Part shown: positions 49,284 to 58,334 of the stretch, piece after piece
How the letters are laid out: each line of letters opens with the position of its first letter
Numbering within the stretch: position 1 is the stretch's first letter
Notes under the pieces: model-generated
The model's input: the letters and a program-made list of their open reading frames with translations, nothing else
Told to the model about the DNA's origin: nothing
Databases searched by the model: none
Source: Streptomyces cyaneofuscatus
Lineage (GTDB): Bacteria; Actinomycetota; Actinomycetes; Streptomycetales; Streptomycetaceae
Length of the DNA stretch: 64,000 nt
Assembly (NCBI RefSeq): GCF_000718135.1
Contig: NZ_JOEM01000018.1
Coordinates: forward strand, 93,254 to 157,253
Direction of reading: 5' to 3'
Translations under genes and position numbers: made by a program

Positions 49284-50185
49284 GCACGATGCTGCCACCG
49301 TCGTCATCCGGAACGTCGTCGTCCCGGACCGCCACGCAGAAGACCCGGGAGACCGCCGACGCCCTTGAGGCCGACCGGCCCACCGGACCCCGCGCCAGGG
49401 CCGACGCCCGCTCCGGCGCCGAAGCCCGTACCGCCCCCTGGGGCACCGACCCGTACGCCAACGCCCTGCGCAACGGACGCGGCCCGCTCTTCCTCCGCCG
49501 CAGCGACGGCTGGCTGCTGCCCCTGGAGGTCGAGCGCTGGTGCTCCGACGCGGGCGCCGCCGACCTCTCCGCGCTGCACCGGTGCGAGGGCCCGGTGCTG
49601 GACATCGGCTGCGGCCCCGGGCGGCTGGTCGCGGAGCTGACCGCGCTGGGCCACCGGGCGCTCGGCATCGACGTCAGTGAGGCGGCCGTCGCCCGGACCC
49701 GGCGCATCGGCGGCTCCGCCCTGCTCCGCAGCGTTTTCGATCCGCTCCCCGGGGAGGGCCGTTGGGGCACCCTGCTCCTCGTCGACGGCAACATCGGCAT
49801 CGGCGGCGACCCCGCTGCCCTGCTGGACCGCGCGGCCGACCTCCTCTCCACCGGCGGGCTGCTCATCGCGGAGACGTCACCGCTCGACATCGACGAACGC
49901 GTCCAGGTCCGCCTGGACGACGGCCGGCGCGCGCCCGCGGAGAAGGCCGGCCCGGCGGACCGGCCGTTCCCCTGGGCGCGGATCGGCACGCCGGCGCTGC
50001 TGCGGTACGCCGGCGCGTGCGGCTGGCGTCCGGCCGATCAGTGGAGCGCGGAGGGGCGGTCCTTCGTCGCGCTGCGCCGCCCGCGCCCCCGGCCGGCCGT
50101 ACGGGAGCGGAGCGCGCGGACCAGCAGCCAGAACGCGGAGAGCGCGAACAGCGCGCCGGTGATCAGCAGCCAGTTGGAAAGGTAG
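49280..50185 (+). CDS. Class I SAM-dependent methyltransferase
   Basis: 301 residues. After a Ser/Thr/Arg-rich leader of 60 residues comes a Rossmann methyltransferase: motif I VLDIGCGPGRLVAEL, acidic loop GIDVSEAAVARTR, and LLLVDGNIGIGGDP. The family end should be near FVALRRP. The last 45 codons run on over the 3' end of the opposite-strand gene, giving a 148-bp tail-to-tail overlap. The target may be the product of the two upstream transferases. Confidence 0.86.
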   Translation: MSTMLPPSSSGTSSSRTATQKTRETADALEADRPTGPRARADARSGAEARTAPWGTDPYANALRNGRGPLFLRRSDGWLLPLEVERWCSDAGAADLSALHRCEGPVLDIGCGPGRLVAELTALGHRALGIDVSEAAVARTRRIGGSALLRSVFDPLPGEGRWGTLLLVDGNIGIGGDPAALLDRAADLLSTGGLLIAETSPLDIDERVQVRLDDGRRAPAEKAGPADRPFPWARIGTPALLRYAGACGWRPADQWSAEGRSFVALRRPRPRPAVRERSARTSSQNAESANSAPVISSQLER

Positions 50186-50574
50186 AGGTCCGGGGAGGTG
50201 CCGGAGGCGGCCACGTACCGCCGCTCGGTCCGCCGCGTGATCAACGGGAACCAGATCAGCAGGAGCAGCCCGGAGAGGAACACCGGTACGCGGACGAAGT
50301 TGACCAGGTCCCGCCGTGGCCCGAGCGCCGCGCGCAGGGCCCGGTCGGCCCCCGCGTACACCGGGAGCAGCACCAGATCGTGCAGCACCGCCGATCCGGC
50401 GAACCAGAGCAGGACGCCGAGGGTGTCGCCGTCCAGCAGGCGTACGCCCGCGTATCCGGCCAAGCAGAAGGTGGCCGCCAGCAGAAGCAGGTGCAGGGGG
50501 CCCTCGCCGTACCACCGGCGTACGAGGCGGCGTACGGAGAGACGCGGGCGGCGGGGTGCGGTCGGCGTGGACAT
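50038..50574 (-). CDS. Cytochrome-b561/ferric-reductase-like membrane protein
   Basis: 178 residues with four membrane helices (about 26-44, 52-70, 98-115, 130-155). No clear heme His pair can be fixed by eye, so its cofactor is unsure. It starts on the last codon of the molybdopterin gene (ATGA) and so is its probable membrane partner or anchor. Its 3' end overlaps the methyltransferase gene on the other strand by 148 bp. Confidence 0.7.
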   Translation of the reverse strand: MSTPTAPRRPRLSVRRLVRRWYGEGPLHLLLLAATFCLAGYAGVRLLDGDTLGVLLWFAGSAVLHDLVLLPVYAGADRALRAALGPRRDLVNFVRVPVFLSGLLLLIWFPLITRRTERRYVAASGTSPDLYLSNWLLITGALFALSAFWLLVRALRSRTAGRGRGRRSATKDRPSALH

Positions 50575-51872
50575 CACAGTTCTCCGAACGTCAGGGTCTC
50601 GACCCACTTGGTGTTCAGCACCCCGGGCGCGGCGGGCACGATGATCCGGGCCGGGTAGCCGTGGTCGGGCGACAGCGGCGCGCCGTTGACCTCCAACGCC
50701 AGCAGCGAGCGCCCGTCGCGGACCTGGTTGCCCCGGAGCGCGGCCTTGCGGAACGAGCCGCTGCGCTGCAACGACTCCACGAACAGGTCCGGCGGGCTGT
50801 CCGGGTACCCGGCGAGCGCCGCCAGGTCCGACAGCCGCACCCCGCGCCAGAGCTGGTCCGAGGTCGACCAGCCCTCCACACAGGCGATCGGGAGCGCCGC
50901 GGTGTGCTGCTCCATCGCCAGCAGTTCGGTCCGGGAGAAGCGGAGTTCGCCGACCGGCCCCCGTACCGTCAGCCGCCAGCGCTCGCCGGTGTCGGCGGGG
51001 GTGATCCGGACGGCGGCGGCCGTCTTGTTGACCTGGAAGGCGTTCGGGCCCGGCCCCTGGTCCGTACCGCCGCGCGGGGTGAGGAGCGCGATGCGGCGCA
51101 GCGGTCCGTCGAAGCTGCGCCCGGCCGAGGTGATCAGCAGGAGCAGGGACCCGGCCCCGACCATGACGAGGGCGCCGCGCCGGGAGAGGGTGGCGGGCAG
51201 CGGGTCGGGGGCGGCGAGGGTGTCCGGCTCGCCGCGCCGGATGCCGCCGCTCCGCAACACCCGTACGGCCTGCGGCAGCTTCAGCGCCACATGGGTGACG
51301 AACCCGGCGAGGAAGACCCAGGCCCCGTAGAAGTGCAGGGTGTAGAAGGAGCCCGGGAAGAGGTAGTCCAGCTGGATGTTGAGCAGCCCGGTGAGGAACT
51401 GGAACAGCGCCCCGCCCACGAGGAGCAGCACCGAGAGCCGCTCCAGCGCGTGCCCCACCGACCGGGCGGGCGGCAGCGCGAACAGCCGCGGGACCACCGA
51501 CCAGAGCTTCGCCAGCAGCACGGGTACGAGCACGATGCCGACGGTGACGTGCAGAGCCTGGGTCAGCCGGTAGAGCCAGTGCGGTCCGGTCGGCCAGGCG
51601 AACAGGTAGAAGCCGAGCCACCCCTTGGCCGGGGTCTTGTCGTTGACCGGGTCCAGGTCCGGGTTGTACGCGGCGTACGAGAGCAGGCCGGTGACGAACA
51701 CCAGGGTGAGCCCCACGAGCAGCACGACACCGAGCACGGCGGTGAAGCGTGCCCCGCGCACCGGGCTGCGCCAGAAGCCGGGATCGGCAGGCGTACGGAG
51801 GGCGGCGAGGCGGGCGGGAAGACGGTCGGTGAGACGGGCGGGGAGGGTGGGGATCCGGCGGCGTTCGGGCAT
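50574..51872 (-). CDS. Membrane-anchored molybdopterin-dependent oxidoreductase (sulfite-oxidase fold)
   Basis: 432 residues. The N-terminal 230 hold four or five membrane helices of a cytochrome-b-like domain, with His residues in QALHVTVG and FYTLHFYGAW that could bind heme. The C-terminal 170 residues carry the sulfite-oxidase-type Mo-pterin domain. The Mo-ligating Cys is likely in IACVEGWSTSDQLWRGVRL, and the domain continues with DHGYPARIIVP. The protein thus pairs catalysis with membrane electron transfer. It makes use of the molybdenum imported by the 22.7-26.1 kb system. ATG at 51872. Confidence 0.87.
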   Translation of the reverse strand: MPERRRIPTLPARLTDRLPARLAALRTPADPGFWRSPVRGARFTAVLGVVLLVGLTLVFVTGLLSYAAYNPDLDPVNDKTPAKGWLGFYLFAWPTGPHWLYRLTQALHVTVGIVLVPVLLAKLWSVVPRLFALPPARSVGHALERLSVLLLVGGALFQFLTGLLNIQLDYLFPGSFYTLHFYGAWVFLAGFVTHVALKLPQAVRVLRSGGIRRGEPDTLAAPDPLPATLSRRGALVMVGAGSLLLLITSAGRSFDGPLRRIALLTPRGGTDQGPGPNAFQVNKTAAAVRITPADTGERWRLTVRGPVGELRFSRTELLAMEQHTAALPIACVEGWSTSDQLWRGVRLSDLAALAGYPDSPPDLFVESLQRSGSFRKAALRGNQVRDGRSLLALEVNGAPLSPDHGYPARIIVPAAPGVLNTKWVETLTFGEL

Positions 51873-51952
51873 GGGCCCGACGCTAGGCCGAGGACCCCGT
51901 GCGAAGGCGGCTGCGACTCCTGACGAAATTCTGACGTCGGGGCCCGCCGGAC

Positions 51953-52034
51953 CTGGATGGCGGCCTGCCACCGGACGTGCGCCGGACCTGGACGCCCGCC
52001 ACCGGGCGGGCGCGGAAACTGGATGGCGGCCTGC
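51953..52034. repeat. Direct repeat between divergent genes
   Basis: CTGGATGGCGGCCTGC occurs at 51953-51968 and 52019-52034 in the 262-bp gap between the molybdopterin gene and the membrane protein at 52135. Nothing else in the gap is recognisable as a gene. Confidence 0.7.
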
Positions 52035-52134
52035 GGCCCGTGCGCGCACCGGGCGCGCGTGCCGGATCTGACGGTTCGGTGACGCGGCCCCGCCGTACCG
52101 CCGGAACTCGCCCCGGGGTGCATAGCGTGCCAGC

Positions 52135-53604
52135 GTGAAGACCGAACGTACCCCCCGTACGGAAACCGCCGAGGGAACGAGGCCGGGCTCCCCGGACACC
52201 CCGGACGCCCCGGACCCGCGGACGACCGACCCCGCCCCTGTCCCCGGGCACGCCGACCACCGCCCCGCCCACCGACGCGACCTGATCGCCGCCGCCCTCG
52301 CGGTCCTGCTCGTCACCGCCGCCATCCTCATCGGCCGGTACGTGCAGAACCGGACCGGCACCCTCCAGGTCCAGTGGCCGCCCCTCCTGGCCTCCTGGGA
52401 CCCCCACCTCGGCCCCGGCACCCCGGCCGCGCTGACGATGGCCGTGCTGGTGATCGCGTACGGGCCGCCGCTCGCCGCCCGGCTGCCGTGGCGCGGGCTC
52501 CTCGCGGCGGCCTGGGCCGGGTCGACGGCCTGGGTCTTCTCGATGGCGCTGATCGACGGCTGGTACCGGGGCGTGGAGCGGCGCCTCACCACCAAGCACG
52601 AGTACCTGCGGGTCATCGACCGCTTCGACGACATCCCCGCCACCCTGCGCGGCTTCACCGACCACATCGTGATCGGCGAGCCCGGCAACTGGCCCGCCCA
52701 TGTCGCCGGCCACCCGCCGGGCGCGACGCTGACCTTCGTCTGGCTGGACCGGATCGGGCTCGGCGGCGGGGCGTGGGCCGCCGTCTGGTGTGTCGTCGTG
52801 GGGAGTTCGGCGGTGCTGGCCGCCCTGATCACCGTGCGCGTGCTGGCCGGTGAGCGCCTGGCCCGGCGGGCGGCGCCCTTCCTGGTCCTCGCCCCGGCGG
52901 CCGTGTGGGCGGGCGTCTCGGCCGACGGTTACTTCGCCGCCGTCGCCGCCTGGTCGGTGGCGCTGCTCGCGCTGGCGGCGACGCGCCGGGTCCGCTTCCC
53001 GGGCTCGGCGGCGGTGGGCGGGGGCCTGCTGTTCGGGTGGACCTACTACCTCAGTTACGGGCTGGGGCTGATGGCGGCGGTCCTGCTCGCGGTCCTGGTG
53101 CTCGCGCGGACGGCCCGCCCGGTGGTCCCGTTCCTGCTGGGCGCGCTGGTGGTCCCGGCCGCCTTCACGCTCGCCGGGTTCAACTGGTGGACCGCGTACC
53201 ACCTGCTGGTGGAGCGCTACTACCAGGGCGCGGGGGGCGTGCGCCCGTACGCGTACTGGGTCTGGGCCAACCTCGCCTGCGCCGTCCTCGCGGCGGGCCT
53301 GGCGGCGGTCGCCGGAGTACGCCGGAGCGCGTCGTACGCCCCCGGGGCCGTACGCGAGCTCCGTACGGGCACAGGGGCTCCCGCCCAGCGGCTCGCGCTG
53401 CTCGTCCTGGCGGCGCTGGTGGCGCTGCTCGCCGCCGACCTCTCCGGGATGAGCAAGGCGGAGACCGAGCGCATCTGGCAGCCGTTCCTGCTGTGGCTGC
53501 TGCCCGCCGCCGCCCTGCTGCCCGCCCGTACCGCACGGTACTGGCTGGTCGCGTCGGTGGTCCCGGCGCTGCTGATCAACCACCTGCTCTGGACGGGATG
53601 GTGA
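52135..53604 (+). CDS. Polytopic membrane protein, possible GT-C-type glycosyltransferase
   Basis: 489 residues with 11 or 12 membrane helices after a Pro/Thr-rich cytoplasmic leader of 50 residues. After the second or third helix a long outer loop carries a charged stretch (KHEYLRVIDRFDDIPATLRGFTDHI) and later HPPGATLTFVWLDRIG. The layout is that of GT-C lipid-linked sugar transferases, but the usual DD/DxD signature is not plain (DRFDD at most). GTG start. Divergent from the Mo protein and near the GT2 set, so a role in a surface glycan is plausible. Confidence 0.65.
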   Translation: MKTERTPRTETAEGTRPGSPDTPDAPDPRTTDPAPVPGHADHRPAHRRDLIAAALAVLLVTAAILIGRYVQNRTGTLQVQWPPLLASWDPHLGPGTPAALTMAVLVIAYGPPLAARLPWRGLLAAAWAGSTAWVFSMALIDGWYRGVERRLTTKHEYLRVIDRFDDIPATLRGFTDHIVIGEPGNWPAHVAGHPPGATLTFVWLDRIGLGGGAWAAVWCVVVGSSAVLAALITVRVLAGERLARRAAPFLVLAPAAVWAGVSADGYFAAVAAWSVALLALAATRRVRFPGSAAVGGGLLFGWTYYLSYGLGLMAAVLLAVLVLARTARPVVPFLLGALVVPAAFTLAGFNWWTAYHLLVERYYQGAGGVRPYAYWVWANLACAVLAAGLAAVAGVRRSASYAPGAVRELRTGTGAPAQRLALLVLAALVALLAADLSGMSKAETERIWQPFLLWLLPAAALLPARTARYWLVASVVPALLINHLLWTGW

Positions 53605-53724
53605 ACGGGGTGATGAACGGCCGGTCGCCCGGGGCCGGTCCGTTTGCGGGGGCGGGGCGGACCCGGTTACGTGGAACGGGCGACTCCGGAACACCCCGCA
53701 CCGCACCCCGTGGAGGTACCTCCG

Positions 53725-53973
53725 ATGGCGAAGAAGAACCGTTCCGCACCCGCCAAGGGCCTGCGCGGCAGCAAGGTGGGGCTGGCGCTGAGCCTGGGCA
53801 GCAGCGCGCTCGCCGTCATCAGGGCCTCCAAGCAGGTGCGCCGGGCCAAGGGCTCGCACGACAAGCTGAACACCGCCGACGCGGTGGCGGGGATGCTGCC
53901 GCTGATCACCTCGGCCGCCCTGGTCCTGCGGCAGCTGCGCGGCCGGCGCCAGGAGAACCCGGAAACGGCGTGA
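53725..53973 (+). CDS. Small uncharacterised basic protein
   Basis: 82 residues: a basic N-terminus (MAKKNRSAPAKGLRGSK), two mild hydrophobic helices (VGLALSLGSSALAVIRASK and AVAGMLPLITSAALVLRQL) and a polar end. It may be a membrane-associated protein. ATG at 53725 follows GGAGG. Recognised only as a conserved-looking Streptomyces small protein. Function unknown. Confidence 0.65.
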   Translation: MAKKNRSAPAKGLRGSKVGLALSLGSSALAVIRASKQVRRAKGSHDKLNTADAVAGMLPLITSAALVLRQLRGRRQENPETA

Positions 53974-54058
53974 GGGACCTCGAAGTCCTCGACAGGCATC
54001 ACCCCGACGGCGTAACGACCGATCACTGAACGGCCCGCGCCCTGGGTACGTCTGTGCC

Positions 54059-54919
54059 GTGCCGAACCCTGTCGAGGACTTCGAGATCGCCGCGGCCAGC
54101 GCCGAGGACATCGTGACGCTGGGCGCCTGGGCCCATGAGGAGGGCTGGAACCCCGGCCTCACCGACGGCGGGGTCTTCTTCCCGACCGACCCCGGCGGAT
54201 TCCTGATCGGCCGCCTCGGCGGTGCGCCGGTCACCTCCGTCTCCGTCGTGCGGTACGGCCCCGACCACGGCTTCCTGGGCTTCTACCTGACCCGCCCCCA
54301 CCTGCGCGGCCAGGGCTACGGACTGCGCACCTGGCAGGCCGGGACGGCCCGGCTCGCCGGCCGCAACGTCGGGCTGGACGGGGTGCCGGCCCAGCAGGAC
54401 AACTACCGCCGCTCGGGCTCCCGTACCTGCTGGAGCAACGCCCGGTACGAGGGCACCCCGCCGCCGGACATCGCACCGCCGCCCGGCACCTCGCTCGTCG
54501 ACGCCCGGACCGTGCCGTTCGCGCAGCTCGCCGCGTACGACCGGCGGTTCTTCCCGGCACCCCGGGACGGCTTCCTGGCGGCCTGGATCACCGCCCCGGG
54601 CCGCACCGCGCTGGCGGCGGTCCGCGACGGGGAGCTCCAGGGCCTCGGGGTGGTGCGCGCCTGCCGGGCCGCCTCCCGGATCGGCCCGCTCTACGCCTCG
54701 TCCCCGCAGGTGGCGGCGGCCCTGGTGAGCGCGCTGGCGGCGACGCTGCCGGAGGGGGCGGTGGCCGTCGACGTACCGGACGTCAACCCGGCGGCCGTAC
54801 GGCTCGCGGGCGAGCTGGGGCTGACGCCGTCGTTCGACACGGCGCGGATGTACACGGGCCCGGAGCCGGTGATCGACCGGGCCGGGTACTACGGCATCAC
54901 GAGCCTGGAGCTGGGCTGA
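54059..54919 (+). CDS. GNAT-family N-acetyltransferase
   Basis: 286 residues. The N-terminal 125 are a GNAT domain with the acetyl-CoA loop RPHLRGQGYGLRTWQAG. The C-terminal half is a second GNAT-like (degenerate) domain, ending VPDVNPAAVRLAGELGLTPSFDTARMYTG, the layout of the two-domain YitH/HsCBS-type acetyltransferases. Substrate unknown. GTG start. Convergent with the phosphatase gene, separated by the repeat hairpins. Confidence 0.9.
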   Translation: MPNPVEDFEIAAASAEDIVTLGAWAHEEGWNPGLTDGGVFFPTDPGGFLIGRLGGAPVTSVSVVRYGPDHGFLGFYLTRPHLRGQGYGLRTWQAGTARLAGRNVGLDGVPAQQDNYRRSGSRTCWSNARYEGTPPPDIAPPPGTSLVDARTVPFAQLAAYDRRFFPAPRDGFLAAWITAPGRTALAAVRDGELQGLGVVRACRAASRIGPLYASSPQVAAALVSALAATLPEGAVAVDVPDVNPAAVRLAGELGLTPSFDTARMYTGPEPVIDRAGYYGITSLELG

Positions 54920-54973
54920 GCACCCCACTGGCCAGGGTGCTCACGTCCACCCCACTGGCCAGGGTGCTCACGT
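54918..54973. terminator. Duplicated hairpin between convergent genes
   Basis: A 26-bp sequence is repeated at 54921-54946 and 54948-54973. The first copy forms GAGCACCC/GGGTGCTC (54918-54925 and 54935-54942) around TGGCCA-containing loop DNA. The second keeps a shorter stem. The pair sits over both gene ends and may terminate both transcripts. Confidence 0.7.
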
Positions 54974-56698
54974 GGCGTCCGGCCTCCGCAGCACCGGCGG
55001 CCCCTCCCGGATCCGGGAGGCCAGCACCGCGATGTCGTCCTCCGCGTCCCCGCCGAACCGGTCCAGCACCTGGTCGAGCAGGTCCTCCAGCGTCCCGGTG
55101 CGTGGCAGGGTGAGCGAGGCCAGCCGCCCCACGGACACGTCGATGTCCTCGCCCCGGCGCTCCACCAGACCGTCGGTGTACATGAACAGCACCGTCCCCG
55201 GCCCGCACGGCACGGAGGTGGTCCGGTAGCCGCCGAACCCGGTGCCCAGCGGCGGCCCGGACTCCACCGGGACGATGCGCGCCCCGGCCTCCCCCGGGTC
55301 GATGAACACCGGCGGCAGATGGCCCGCACTGGCCACCTCGCACACCCCGCCGAACCGGTCCACGACGGCGAGCAGGCAGGTCGCCGCCCGGTCCAGACCC
55401 GACCGCTCCACCATCGCGTCGAGCTGCTCCAGGATCAGGTGCGGCGGCAGGTCGTCGCCGGCGAGCAGCCGCAGCAGCGAGCGGTAGTGGCTCATCGCCA
55501 CGGCCGCCTCCACGCCGTGGCCCATCACGTCGCCCATGGCCTTGAGGTGGCGGCCGTCCCGGAGCGGTACGACGTCGAACCAGTCGCCGCCCACCAGGAC
55601 GCCCCGCTCGGCCGGCAGGTACCGGGTGGCGATCTCCACGTGCGGGTGGGGGCCGCGGGGCTCGGAGAGCAGGGAGCCCTGGAGCTCCAGGGCGATGCTG
55701 TGCTCGCGGTCGTAGCGGCGGGCATGGTCGAGGTCGACGGCGGCCCGGCCCGCGAGTTCCCGGGCGACGAGCACGTCCTGGTCGGTGAAGGCGGGCGAGC
55801 CGTCGGCCCGGACCAGGCTGAGCGCGCCGATCTGGCCGCCCCGGGCGGTGAGCGGGACGACGAGCGCCTCGCGCAGGCCGAGGGCCTGGGAGGCGGCGAT
55901 CCGGTCCGAGGTGAAGGCGGAGCGGCCGCGCTGGTGGTCCTTCCAGTCGTCGAGGACCGGCTCGTTCTCGGCCAGACAGCGGATGACGGCGGAGTCCGCG
56001 GCGAAGTCGACGTACTCCCCCGGGTGCCCGAACAGCTGCACCTGCTCGTCCAGCGCCCCATCGCCCCGCAGCGCGGCCCGCCGCAGCCGCAGGACCCCGG
56101 GCTCGGCACGGCGTACGGGGTGTCCCACCTCGGGCGGGAAGACGTCGACGGCCGCCACGTCGGCGAAGGCGGGCACGACGAACTCGGCGAGCTCCCGGCA
56201 GGTGGTGTCCATGTCGAGCGTGGTGCCGATCCGCACGGCGGCCGTGGAGAGCAGCGCCACATGGCCGCGGGCCTCTTCGAGCTCGGCCCGCTGGCGGGCG
56301 ATGTCGCTGATCTCGACGACGATCACCATCAGCCCGCAGACGGACCCGCCCGTCTCCAGCCGGTGGTAGGTGGCGCGCCAGAACCGGGGTTCGGCGGAGG
56401 ACGCGGCCCAGGTCCGGCCGCTGATCGTCTGTTCGCGGGGTTCTCCGTCGCGCAGGACGCCGCGCAGGACGGCGGCCTGACCGCGGAGTTCGGGGAGCAC
56501 CTCGGAGAAGGTGTGGCCGATGTGGGCGCCGGCGCGGAGGCCGTTGAGCCGTTCGAGCGCGGGGTTGACGTAGGTGTAGCGGAGGTTCGCGTCGAGTACG
56601 GCGACTCCGGCGGGGTTGCCGTCGAGCAGGGCGGCCACGGTCGTGGGGTCGAAGGACGACGGCATTCCGTCGCCGCACGCTTCGGCTTCGGCCTGCAA
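54968..56698 (-). CDS. PAS-GAF-PP2C (SpoIIE-type) phosphatase
   Basis: 576 residues: PAS domain (about 25-130: VAVLDANLRYTYVNPALERLNG), GAF domain (about 145-310) and a SpoIIE/PP2C phosphatase (about 350-565) with metal-binding aspartates in VGGDWFDVVPL, MGDVMGHG and FMYTDGLVERRGEDID. Such proteins sense small ligands and dephosphorylate anti-sigma antagonists or similar. No kinase domain is fused. The start is taken as TTG at 56698: it has GGAGGAG 8 bases upstream. The ATG 33 bases downstream has no spaced ribosome site. Confidence 0.88.
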   Translation of the reverse strand: MQAEAEACGDGMPSSFDPTTVAALLDGNPAGVAVLDANLRYTYVNPALERLNGLRAGAHIGHTFSEVLPELRGQAAVLRGVLRDGEPREQTISGRTWAASSAEPRFWRATYHRLETGGSVCGLMVIVVEISDIARQRAELEEARGHVALLSTAAVRIGTTLDMDTTCRELAEFVVPAFADVAAVDVFPPEVGHPVRRAEPGVLRLRRAALRGDGALDEQVQLFGHPGEYVDFAADSAVIRCLAENEPVLDDWKDHQRGRSAFTSDRIAASQALGLREALVVPLTARGGQIGALSLVRADGSPAFTDQDVLVARELAGRAAVDLDHARRYDREHSIALELQGSLLSEPRGPHPHVEIATRYLPAERGVLVGGDWFDVVPLRDGRHLKAMGDVMGHGVEAAVAMSHYRSLLRLLAGDDLPPHLILEQLDAMVERSGLDRAATCLLAVVDRFGGVCEVASAGHLPPVFIDPGEAGARIVPVESGPPLGTGFGGYRTTSVPCGPGTVLFMYTDGLVERRGEDIDVSVGRLASLTLPRTGTLEDLLDQVLDRFGGDAEDDIAVLASRIREGPPVLRRPDAT

Positions 56699-56820
56699 GG
56701 GGGTCTCCTCCGCCGTCGATCGGCCTCCGGACCTCCATCGTGGGCGGCGGCCCCCGGCACCGCATCCGCAGCGCCGCCGGGTGCGTACGTGCGCACGGGC
56801 GATCCAGCCCCGGGACCGGG

Positions 56821-57561
56821 TCAGGAACTCGGCAGGAGCCCGGCCGGTCCCCGCTCGGCGCGCAGCCGGTCGAGATCGAGGGTGCCCTCCGTGGGCTCGG
56901 CGGTCGGCGGCAGGCCGAGGGCGGTGGTGACGGGCTCCGGGAGACTGCCGGTTCCCAGCAACCCGGTGACCAGGGTGGTGGTGAGCCGGTGCCAGGCGGG
57001 GGCGCGGCGGATCATCGCGTGGTCGCCGCCCCGGACGGTGACCATGCAGGTACGGGCGCCGGCCCGGCGGGCCCGTGCGGTGAGGGACTGGGTGGCCTGG
57101 GGGCTGGTGATCCGGTCCCGGCTGCTGTGGACGAGGACGACGTCGCGGCCCGCGAGCTGGGTCACGGGGTCGCCGGGCGGGCACCAGGGGGCGAGGCCTA
57201 CGACGCCGCGTACGAGGGGGTGCCCGGCGGCGCGCAGGGCGGCCCGGGCGCCCATGGAGTGGCCGAGGAGGATCACCGCCACGTCGTCCCCGGCCTCCTC
57301 GCCGAGGGCGTCGAGCGCGGCCAGGGCGTCACGGAGGGCGTCGGCGCGGGGGCCGTTCCACCCCCGGTGGGCGTACCGCACCTGCCGTACGAGGACCTCC
57401 GTGCCGTCCTCGGGGGCGCGGGTGGCCCGGCGCAGGGCGCGGACGAAGGGGCGCATGCGGACGCCGGGCAGGTTGAGCGGGCCCCAGGGCGGCGGCTCGG
57501 TTCCCTTCTCATGGCCCCCGTGCAGGACGAGAACCGCTGCTGACGGCGGCCGTCGGTCCAC
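56821..57561 (-). CDS. Alpha/beta-hydrolase (dienelactone-hydrolase-like)
   Basis: 246 residues with the nucleophile elbow LLGHSMGARAA (Ser about 102), an Asp in VHSSRDRITSP and a His in GGDHAMIRRAP: a full catalytic triad. The oxyanion region is VLHGGHEKG. The GTG at 57561 has a GGAGG 6 bases upstream. Substrate unknown. It stands alone upstream of the phosphatase gene with the same orientation. Confidence 0.86.
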   Translation of the reverse strand: MDRRPPSAAVLVLHGGHEKGTEPPPWGPLNLPGVRMRPFVRALRRATRAPEDGTEVLVRQVRYAHRGWNGPRADALRDALAALDALGEEAGDDVAVILLGHSMGARAALRAAGHPLVRGVVGLAPWCPPGDPVTQLAGRDVVLVHSSRDRITSPQATQSLTARARRAGARTCMVTVRGGDHAMIRRAPAWHRLTTTLVTGLLGTGSLPEPVTTALGLPPTAEPTEGTLDLDRLRAERGPAGLLPSS

Positions 57562-57729
57562 GCGTACCTCCAGATCCGGGTGCGGGCGCCGATGCCCCCG
57601 CTCCCTCCGTATTCGGTGCGGACCCGGTTCCGGATTGGGCCGAACGTGTCAACGGGCGGAAAGTGCCGTTCACTGTACGGGCACGCCCCCATCCATGTAC
57701 GTACCACGAACGCATAAGAAGGAGTCGTC

Positions 57730-58230
57730 ATGGCGGCAGGACCTCCCCTCGGCACCCCGGCACCGGACTTCACGCTCCCCGGCGGTGTCCTGTCCGGTCC
57801 GTCCGTGCCCGGGGACACCTTCGAACGCGGCGACTACACCCTCTCCGCCGCCCGCGGCCGGGCCCTGGTGCTGGCCTTCTACCCCGGGGACAACACGAGC
57901 GTCTGCACGAAGCAGCTCTGCTCGTACTCCTCGGGCATGGAGACCTTCGAGGGGCTCGACGCGGAGGTCTGGGGAATCAGTCCACAGGGTGTGGACAGCC
58001 ACGAGTCGTTCGCCCGGACCTACGGGCTCCGCATGCCGCTGCTGGCGGACGAGGGCCGCGAGATCGCCAAGGCGTACGGGGTCGCCGCCCCCGGCATCGG
58101 CGTACGGCGGGCGGTCTTCCTCATCGGCCCGGACGGCGTCCTGCGTTGGAAGCACGTCGCGTTGCTGGGCGCCACCTTCCAGTCACTTTCCACCCTGGCG
58201 GATCAGTTGTCCGGCATCAAAACCGCGTAA
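57730..58230 (+). CDS. Peroxiredoxin, PrxQ/BCP type
   Basis: 166 residues, thioredoxin-fold AhpC/TSA family. The active site YPGDNTSVCTKQLCSY has the peroxidatic Cys59 and a second Cys at 64, the CxxxxC spacing of PrxQ/BCP enzymes that form an internal disulfide. It reduces peroxides with thioredoxin. ATG after AAGGAG. Confidence 0.93.
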   Translation: MAAGPPLGTPAPDFTLPGGVLSGPSVPGDTFERGDYTLSAARGRALVLAFYPGDNTSVCTKQLCSYSSGMETFEGLDAEVWGISPQGVDSHESFARTYGLRMPLLADEGREIAKAYGVAAPGIGVRRAVFLIGPDGVLRWKHVALLGATFQSLSTLADQLSGIKTA

Positions 58231-58334
58231 AGATTGCCGGGATCCGGCAGTGACCCGAACCGCCCCCCTATGGGACCATCCAGCCAGTTCGACGGAAATA
58301 TCTCGGGGGAAGTCGAAGAACAGGGAGTGATCAG

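Noticed and set aside
55319..58330. A 1003-codon plus-strand frame across the phosphatase, hydrolase and peroxiredoxin genes
   Set aside because: No recognisable domain. It is antisense to two genes and out of frame with the third.
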